The position numbers and the translations under genes are program-made. Under the pieces are notes generated by a model. That model had not been told where the DNA came from and did not search any database. It was given only the letters and a program-made list of their open reading frames with translations. From NCBI GenBank assembly GCA_026182355.1, contig JAPFBL010000119.1, positions 2,614,001-2,678,000 of the forward strand: DNA of 64,000 nt. The letters run 5' to 3'. Source of the DNA: Hermatobates lingyangjiaoensis. Its lineage: Eukaryota; Arthropoda; Insecta; Hemiptera; Hermatobatidae. Of this stretch, positions 58,335 to 64,000 are shown one piece after another (positions within the stretch are counted from its first letter, which is position 1; each line of letters starts with the position of its first letter).

Positions 58335-58413
58335 TTGTTTCAAAAGCCCTTCATGAACTCCGGATACACCAGTCTAGAGGCGAGCAGTTGCTACTGGGCT
58401 AACCTGTCCCTTA
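58335..58413 (-). repeat. tRNA-derived SINE head
   Basis: Minus-strand remnant: reverse of agggacaggttagcccagta, with the B-box region eroded (gaactccggatacacc). Only the tRNA-like head remains. Confidence 0.6.
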
Positions 58414-58817
58414 GGCAAGCTGGTTCGAATAATTAAATCATACCCAGAACATCTGCGGTATTATAAAAATACAAATGGTATGGGTATTTTAATTTGTTTT
58501 GAAAAATAACTGTTTTGATTCAAGTTAAAAATTATAAATAAAATATTTGGGAATTTTAAGTATAATATTCCATTTTATACTTAGCATGTGGTCATTATTC
58601 TTCAGCAAATTATTTAATTTTAACGTATAGGTTGTAAAGTCAAATAAAATAAAAGCTAACCCTTCATGGCTAGTTTTCATGTGTTGATTTGATGCGTAAT
58701 ACATTACACCCTGCCTTTACACGTTTGTACTTTTGTCCTTTTTGCAATAAGATGTTCACCTTGTATTTACACGATCAATGCCAGATTGTATTCTGTTTTT
58801 AAAGTAGTAATGAGAGA

Positions 58818-59130
58818 CTATAAATTTAGGTGAAAAACAAAATAAAGAACTCTGTAGAGGATTATAGTACCGTTCAAGATCAAATATGTTTTATTAAAAA
58901 TTATGCCAATTTTAACTTTTGTTCTTTTCCGGGTTAATTTTTCAAGTTTTCTGACTATGGACTTCGGCCTTTCTGGTAAAATATAAAGTAATTCACCAAA
59001 AGATTTATTCTGGACATCCATTCTTTTTCCACTAAACAAGTTTTAACCATAACAAACAAATTAACAATCCATACCAATTATATAAGACGTTTCGGTCAGC
59101 TCTGACCATCTTCAAGAAGTCTGAAGATAT
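58818..59130 (-). pseudogene. 5' part of a PLE: ACGU hammerhead followed by N-terminal frame
   Basis: Minus strand 59120-59080: CUUGAAGA, U, GGUC-agagcu-GACC stem II (perfect), GAAACGUC, UUAUAUAA. ACGU is the palindrome and GUC the cut triplet. About 45 nt downstream starts an ATG frame (59039-58818): MFSGKRMDVQNKSFGELLYI, then VRKLEKLTRKRTKVKIGIIF and NKTYLILN, ending in TAA. The KLEKL..K....G.IFN block is the one seen at 24167, 43855 and 59470. This gives direct evidence that a ribozyme also lies just upstream of the PLE coding start. Confidence 0.68.
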
Positions 59131-59231
59131 CAGGTTAAACCTGATACAGGTTATTGCGTTAATAATTTAACTAGTTCTTATTTTTGTATTTGAGTTCTGT
59201 GGTGATTTAGTTATTAGTTCCTGAAGACTTC

Positions 59232-59383
59232 CTATATATATATATATATATTTGGGTCTCCAACCGTCTCTGATCCAGTGCGCTTGGTTTCCCTCTCTTA
59301 TCTCTCCTGAAGACGGTTCAAACCGAAAATTAGAGACTGTAAGTGTGTTCTTCTGATTTCTCTATGTTTCTTTGTTTATATTG

Positions 59384-59449
<66 letters not shown>

Positions 59450-59450
59450 T
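59232..59450 (+). mobile_element. PLE end with AAUU-family hammerhead, between (TA)n tracts
   Basis: (TA)n 59232-59250, leader (tctccaaccgtctctgatcc), then motif 59297-59340: UCUC, CUGAAGA, C, GGUU-CA-AACC, GAA, AAUU, A, GAGA, CUG. Best copy of the family; UCUC pairs with GAGA as stem I. Tail ctgtaagtgtgttcttctga, then (TA)n 59386-59450. Confidence 0.74.
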
Positions 59451-59461
59451 CGTAAATTTAT

Positions 59462-59560
59462 ATTTACGAGAGTGTTATTTAGAAAAATTGAGAAACTTGT
59501 TAAGAAACAGGTATCAGCTAAATTTGGTGTCATTTTCAATAATATATATATATACATATA
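59462..59560 (+). pseudogene. PLE N-terminal fragment ending in (TA)n
   Basis: Plus frame: VLFRKIEKLVKKQVSAKFGV then IFNNIYIYIYI. Very close to the minus copy at 24167 (RTLFRKLEKLNKKQVSARYG, QIFNN). Both are cut by (TA)n right after IFNN. It follows a (TA)n and the ribozyme motif at 59297. Confidence 0.6.
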
Positions 59561-59755
59561 TATCAATGATGAAACCAAAATAAGAAATGGGAAAAAAAGA
59601 ATAGGACCATTCAATCATAACAAGCGGTCTTCTCAGAGTCAAAAACACCTGACAATGACCACTTGTTACAGTAAAAGGATCTTATTCATTTTTTCCTATT
59701 TCTTATTTTGGTTTGATCATTCATTGTTATTTTACGAGTTTATTGTAAAATCATG

Positions 59756-59803
<48 letters not shown>

Positions 59804-59865
59804 TCAGTTGGGTTTTTGACTCTGATGAAAATCGCTTGTTACGGTTGAAAAATGTTATTCTTAAC
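59560..59865. mobile_element. Worn inverted AGAUCU-family pair plus a third plus-strand end
   Basis: Minus copy 59565-59650 and plus copy 59650-59750 face away from each other, both damaged in core boxes (minus lacks a G in CUGAGA; plus has UAAAAGGAUCUUA). After (TA)n 59757-59802, a plus piece with GACU, CUGAUGA, AAUCG..CGGUU, GAAAAAUG, 59818-59860, joins unrelated sequence. Confidence 0.7.
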
Positions 59866-59869
59866 ATCG

Positions 59870-60895
59870 AACATCCGATATTACAACTAACATGTTTATG
59901 CATTATATAATAATTTTGATAAAAAGAATCTATATCATTGTTAACAAATATTTTACAATTTTGACCAAACAATTCACTACAATCTTCCTCCAGCTGATAG
60001 AACTGTTGGTATTTCATTTAAAGATTATCGATTGAATTATTTGGAAATGCTGACAAAGGAAATGAAACCACTTCTAAGGATTTAATCCATCCCTACCTCA
60101 CTAGATTTTCAAGTTAAATAGTATGGCCAAAACAAATGTATCAGTTTGCATTTTCACGACTAAATGAACCTAATATAGTATTACCTATTTGCAAACATTC
60201 TAATATCATTCACTTATTACACAAAATCAAAAATATATGCCATTTATGTAAAAGAAAAACTTGTCAAGAACAACACATAAACAGAATACTGTACCGAGGT
60301 TGACTTAATTTTTGATGGGTACTTAAATTTAATATCATTTTCCAATAGTTTATTGCACTAACTTTATTCCTACTTGTCATTACTACCAATTTTTACCTTG
60401 TCAGTTGACAATTTAAAAAGAACAGCGCAAAAATTTCTCTTTTATAGCACTTGTAAAAACGACTGAGTTTCTTTTACCTATGTGACTAATCGATTTAAAA
60501 AGTACTGTGTCAAAAGTTTGAAACGCAATCAATTTAAAGTTGAACCATTATTTGTTTAAAGTGAATAATTTATTAACTTTAAATATTTATGTTTTTTTTT
60601 TTAATGACCACTAGATTTCTTCAAAGCTTCAAAAGTATTTAAAATTTACATTCACTTCTTGACTACTGTTTTTAATTTCAAAAATATTTTATATTAAATG
60701 TGATAATTATTGAAATTCTAGACATTCAATGAGTTATGAGTGTCACATATTAGAAGGTTTATCATCACTTGATTGTTGAATTAAACCTATCAATTCATTC
60801 TAATAGTTAAATAGCAGTGCTTACTGTTTTTATGTTGTTGAATGGTCATGAACTGAAGAATTTGACCTTGATCGTTTAAATGTTCTACCGAACGT
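59870..60895. other. AT-rich stretch, nothing recognised
   Basis: No supported gene. Minus frame 59751-60017 is partly (TA)n translation. Confidence 0.4.
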
Positions 60896-60904
60896 GTTCT
60901 TCCT

Positions 60905-60983
60905 CTTCTGTTCTACTCTTTACCTGAAAACGAACTTCGTTTCGAAATATTGATCCCAGTAAGTGTTTTCATCCTTCATGTCG

Positions 60984-61030
<47 letters not shown>
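60905..61030 (+). mobile_element. PLE end with AUAU-family hammerhead (worn)
   Basis: Plus motif 60914-60962: CUUUAC, CUGAAAA (G8 lost), C, GAAC-UUC-GUUUC stem II, GAAAUAUU, GAUCCCAGUAAG. Tail then (TA)n 60985-61030. Confidence 0.58.
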
Positions 61031-61033
<3 letters not shown>

Positions 61034-61345
61034 CAAGATTTCACAATAAACTTGTGAAATAACAATGAATGATCACAATGAGGAATAGGAAGAAAAACAT
61101 TAAGATATTTTAACCGTAGCAAGTGGTCTTGCGTTTTTGACTCTGACAAAGACTATATATATATATATATAAATGAGATATAACAGTAAACAAGTGAAAC
61201 AGCAATGATGTTCAAACCAGGGTAAGAAATGGGAAATAAAACGAAGATTTTTTCAACCGTAACAAGTGGTATTCGTCAGAGTAAAAAACCCAAGACCGCT
61301 TGCCATGGTTAAAAGATCTTAGTCTTTTTGACCTTAAACTTTTTT
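61031..61345. mobile_element. Two worn AGAUCU-family inverted pairs
   Basis: First: minus copy 61036-61125 with a plus stub (tttttgactctgacaaagac) ending in (TA)n 61153-61172. Second: minus copy 61185-61290 and plus stub 61290-61340 (aagaccgcttgcc, aaaagatcttagtc). Core boxes are incomplete in all of them. Confidence 0.68.
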
Positions 61346-62015
61346 GAGAAATTTTCATGATTGTATATTTCAGACAATTATAGGATTCTTGGGGTATATA
61401 GGAAAAAATTATGACATAACGTTGCAAGCCGTCCTTCTTAGATACATACATGTAAAAAGTGAATGTCCGATTTACATTATTTAGTTTGGTAGACAATTTT
61501 TCTAATTTGCTAAAACACTTATTCAAATCCAGGTTGCGTAGATCATGAATTAACTCACCATATTTCTTATTATTCACTATATTGTTCGACATGTATCGGT
61601 GCTCACAAGTCACCATCTTAAGAAATTAAACATTATTTGCATATTTAACTATTAGCAAATAAGCTACATAAACAAATTAATTAAGCTAAGGCATTAATTA
61701 AGACTAAAAGAATTAGAGTAATATGAGTATTATGTGTAATATTTACTTTAATTCTTTTAGCCTTAAATACTACTAGCTTAATTAGTTTTATTTTGTTTTA
61801 TGTTAATTAATTGTTTAAAAGATATTTATGCAATATAATGTTTAATTTCTGAAGATGGTGACTTGTGAGCACCAAAACATATAGCATAATATAGTGAATA
61901 TTAAGAATCATGGTGAGTTATTTCATGACCTACGCAACCTTCTAAAAGTGTTTTAGAAAATTAGAAAAAATGTCTACTAAACTAAATAATTTCAAATGGG
62001 ACATTTAGTTATTAA
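61346..62015. pseudogene. Inverted pair of PLE 5' ends: ACAUGU hammerhead plus N-terminal frame
   Basis: Minus half: motif about 61622-61580 (UUAAGAUGGUG-acuugugag-CACC, GAUACAUGUC, GAAC) overlapping the frame 61616-61212, which starts MVTCEHRYMSNNIVNNKKYG and continues ELIHDLRNLDLNKCFSKLEK, LSTKLNNVNRTF. Plus half, 61850-62010: CUGAAGA, U, GGUG...CACC, AAAACAUAU and the same protein start (MVTCEHQN, HGELFHDLRNL) with stops and shifts. Arms meet near 61735. The palindrome ACAUGU and a 4-bp stem II mark a further ribozyme family; the GAA box is damaged in both halves. Upstream flanks face inward here, opposite to the 3'-end pairs. Confidence 0.62.
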
Positions 62016-62039
62016 ATGTAAATATATATTTATATATTA

Positions 62040-62220
62040 TTATCAATAAACACATCTACAAACGACTCTTCTGAGTCGTTTTCAGTCTTTGGAGTGATCC
62101 ACATCTATTCCTGACGACTAGGACATCAAAATACAGTAGTGAGTTTCGGTGATTTCTTTTCTGTGTGTTCCTTTAAAAATTCTAGTAAATATATATATAT
62201 ATATATATATAGGTAACTTG
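62040..62220 (+). mobile_element. Worn AUAU-type hammerhead end
   Basis: Plus: small hairpin CGACTC-ttctg-GAGTCG at about 62058-62074, then at 62110-62150 CUGACGA, C, UAGGACAUC, AAAAUACA, GUAGUGAG. Related in tail to the J-type motif at 23513. (TA)n 62190-62212. Confidence 0.45.
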
Positions 62221-62360
62221 CAGTTGGGTCTTCAAAGTTTTTGGTCTCTTCTGAAGACAGATTGCTCGAAAATTTGAGTTTGTAAGTGTGTATCATTACT
62301 CTGTGTGTTCTTCTTCTTGAACTTTGACCTCGTGTATATATATATATATATATATATACA
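62221..62360 (+). mobile_element. PLE end with AAUU-variant hammerhead
   Basis: Plus motif 62244-62282: CUCUU, CUGAAGA, C, AGAUUGCUC, GAAAAUUU, GAGUUUG. Stem II is damaged (relative to 38919-38960). Tail taagtgtgtatcattactct, then (TA)n 62334-62357. Confidence 0.6.
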
Positions 62361-62395
62361 CTTTAACACATAGAAAAGAACACAGAAAGACACTA

Positions 62396-62626
62396 CAGAA
62401 TCACTTCGATATTTCGACATCCGTCGTCATCGGGAAGAAGTGCGAAGTACTCGCGTTGAGAAGCAAACTACTACTGGCCTCCAGAGTAACTCGTGGAACC
62501 ACCGCAATGCTGCTCCCAGCGGAGGAGAGGAAAAATAGAAATTCTTTCCAATATTTATTTAGAAAACAAGATAAAAAATATATAAAATACGAAATAATAA
62601 TAATAAAAAATAAATAATAATAATAA

Positions 62627-62675
<49 letters not shown>

Positions 62676-62945
62676 ATAAAAAATAATTAACGGTACAGGT
62701 TGAGACCAGGAGGAGAACGAGCCCAAGGAGGCATATGAATGCCTCTTCGGAAGCTCTAAGGGTGACATGGGGATTAGACTCGGGATTTGTTTGAGGATTT
62801 GTACCCTGAAACAATCATTGAAAGGGAGGTCATGGGAATTAGCATGGATAGCTATGGGTAGGTCTCTGCGCTGACCAACGGACGCCCTGTGATTGTTCAT
62901 ACGCAGGCTCAGCTTGGTTGAAGCCAAGCCAACGTAAAAAAGCAT
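62396..62945 (-). pseudogene. 3' end of a PLE: GIY-YIG half, GLN end, (TAA)n, hammerhead
   Basis: Minus strand from 62945: FYVGLASTKLSLRMNNHRAS, VGQRRDLPIAIHANSHDLPF, NDCFRVQILKQIPS; then in a shifted frame RASEEAFICLLG and, shifted again, SPPGLNLYR with stop at about 62693. Tyr-Val-Gly and the catalytic-type Arg (LSLRMNNH) are present. GIY half and RT are missing. A (TAA)n tract (62600-62690) follows, then at 62442-62400 CCGAUGA, C, GAC-GGAU-GUC, GAAAUAUC, GAAGUGA: an AUAU-family hammerhead with one core change (CUGAUGA to CCGAUGA). Stem I pairs CACUUC/GAAGUG through the flanks. Two frameshifts make it a dead copy, but the order endonuclease, 3' untranslated part, ribozyme is clear. Confidence 0.8.
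62600..62690. repeat. (TAA)n microsatellite
   Basis: AATAAT trinucleotide array with AAAT interruptions inside the 3' untranslated part of the PLE relic. Confidence 0.93.
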
Positions 62946-62947
62946 AT

Positions 62948-62981
<34 letters not shown>

Positions 62982-63225
62982 AATATTTCACACGTGAAAT
63001 AACAATCAATGATCAAACCACAATAAGGAAATGGAAAAACAAGACTAAGATCTTTCAACCGTAACAAGCGGTCTTCGTCAGAGTCAAAAACCCAACTGAG
63101 TCTGTGTTTTTGACCCAATCAGTTGAGTTTTTGACTCAAGACCGCTTGTTACGATTGAAAGATCTCAGTCTTGTTTTCCCATTTTCTTATTGTGGTTTGA
63201 TCATTGTATATATATATGTATGATA
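62945..63225. mobile_element. Inverted pair of AGAUCU-family ends between (TA)n
   Basis: (TA)n 62945-62980, minus end with intact core 63085-63043, junction containing repeated tttgac pieces, plus end 63133-63170 in which CUGACGA is deleted (GACUCAAGACCGC), outward tails, then a short TATATA. Confidence 0.85.
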
Positions 63226-63229
63226 TTAT

Positions 63230-63585
63230 TCAATAATTATTGTTACTCAAGAAGACTATATCTATAATAGTAATAATTTTATTCATAATAAGAGGTTAAG
63301 AAAGCCGTTTCTTGTCCTTCACAGTCAGTAAATTTTATTAAAAAATCTTGACACCTTCCGTTAATGTCCAGACATTGCTTGTTTCATAATCATTACAGTA
63401 TAATCAAATTTTGATATACTAAGAGAAAATATTTGTGATCAAAGTGAAGTGGTAGTGGATGGGTTGACAGGACCGATAGGGATAAGCCCTCTTGAAGCCA
63501 CTTGGAGTTTGATTCGATGTCTGCAGACATCCACTTGCAGAGACCCCTTATTGGTTTCCATTACATTCTCCCCTCCTCCATTACA
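63230..63585. other. Mixed stretch, unassigned
   Basis: AT-rich to about 63430, then GC-richer. One plus frame from about 63438 reads DQSEVVVDGLTGPIGISPLE and further, with no family recognised. Confidence 0.3.
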
Positions 63586-63587
63586 GA

Positions 63588-63665
63588 CAGCTTGCTCCAT
63601 CTAACAATGTCACCCAGTTCTGGACCTTATTGCCTTTCTACGCCAACTTCAACACCATTTCATGA
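63588..63665 (+). pseudogene. Possible Ty3/gypsy RT-to-RNase H linker scrap
   Basis: After a C/T-rich run (cattctcccctcctccattacag) a plus frame reads QLAPSNNVTQFWTLLPFYAN then FNTIS and a stop. AP.P.NVTQL..FLGL.NYY..F is the usual block at the end of the gypsy RT domain. Only about 25 residues are available, so the call is tentative. The splice-like acceptor could be coincidence. Confidence 0.35.
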
Positions 63666-63669
63666 CTAA

Positions 63670-64000
63670 GGTGTAAAAACCTTCAATTCATTTTACAAAG
63701 CTTGATATATAGGTACTTTTATTTTCAATAAAGCCTAGTGTTCACGTAGAAAAACCCTTAATTTTGAGAATCCTACAAAGAGCGTCCAGTGTACAGTAAA
63801 AAAACAGTTTTATTTTAAACTGAAAGAACAATCTATGTTTACTCTGTTTGTTTATTTTAGTATTAAAACAATAAAATGAAATTATTTTTCCTCCTGAATA
63901 TAATTTAAGTTTCAATTAAACAATTGTTAAACTGTTTGTTTAATAACAATTTTTATTAAAATAAGGGATCATTTATTAATCACAATAATATTTAAAGCAA
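63670..64000. other. AT-rich stretch, nothing recognised
   Basis: No supported frame or repeat to the window end. Confidence 0.4.

Noticed and set aside
62401..62814. 137-codon minus frame with Leu and Tyr runs
   Set aside because: Read through (TAA)n. Only short parts (ASEEAF..LLG) are true PLE protein, and they belong to a frameshifted copy.
10141..63225. Many short inverted repeats as a possible CRISPR-like or MITE array
   Set aside because: Units contain PLE ribozyme cores and tails, vary in length, and are not regularly spaced, so neither a CRISPR array nor a simple MITE family fits.

Overview
The window is strongly AT-rich, repeat-dense animal DNA with no bacterial-style gene layout. 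Open frames are short, there are many microsatellites, and most protein-like pieces are broken transposable elements. Penelope-like elements (PLEs) with GIY-YIG endonuclease, tRNA-derived SINEs, a Helitron helicase relic and candidate spliced exons point to a metazoan. An arthropod, perhaps a chelicerate or crustacean, is my best guess, but it rests on overall character, not on a diagnostic gene.

Layout. 1-300: Helitron helicase remnant. 300-8200: mostly unassigned AT-rich DNA with a SINE head (2305), hammerhead-type PLE ends (3540-3800, 4630-4800), a long (TG)n (4200) and a SINE (6885). 8.2-12.2 kb: PLE ends and an endonuclease relic. 12.5-21 kb: SINE, a strong hairpin next to a hammerhead-like motif (15.5 kb) and a pogo/Tigger-like MITE (16.06-17.0 kb). 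21.4-24.85 kb: dense PLE cluster with a near-perfect palindrome of two endonuclease modules. 25-36 kb: few PLEs, three SINEs and a candidate terminal exon (31.85 kb). 37-39.5 kb: PLE endonuclease and RT relics. 40-53 kb: possible exons (40.7, 43.7, 53.6 kb), a GC-richer island, more PLE fragments. 54-63.2 kb: the second dense PLE cluster. 63.2-64 kb: a possible Ty3/gypsy scrap.

Main theme. The same 40-50 nt motif architecture recurs more than 30 times in at least nine sequence-diverged families: CUGANGA, a small stem-loop, GAAA, then a short palindrome (AGAUCU, AUAU, AAUU, ACGCGU, AGCU, ACGU, ACCGGU or ACAUGU), with flanks that pair. This is a type I hammerhead ribozyme whose stem III is a self-complementary palindrome too short to loop, so it would fold best as a dimer. 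It lies downstream of GIY-YIG endonuclease frames and upstream of PLE N-terminal frames, as expected for PLE terminal repeats. Many copies sit in inverted pairs with their 3' tails pointing outwards into (TA)n tracts, and several PLE N-terminal frames run into (TA)n at the same codon. I infer that (TA)n is the preferred target and that its self-complementarity may allow insertion from both strands at once.

A possible host gene lies on the minus strand. Three short segments (53663-53586, 43756-43673, 31935-31847) each have splice-like borders, stay open in one frame and join with matching phase to a stop codon. I cannot name the product.
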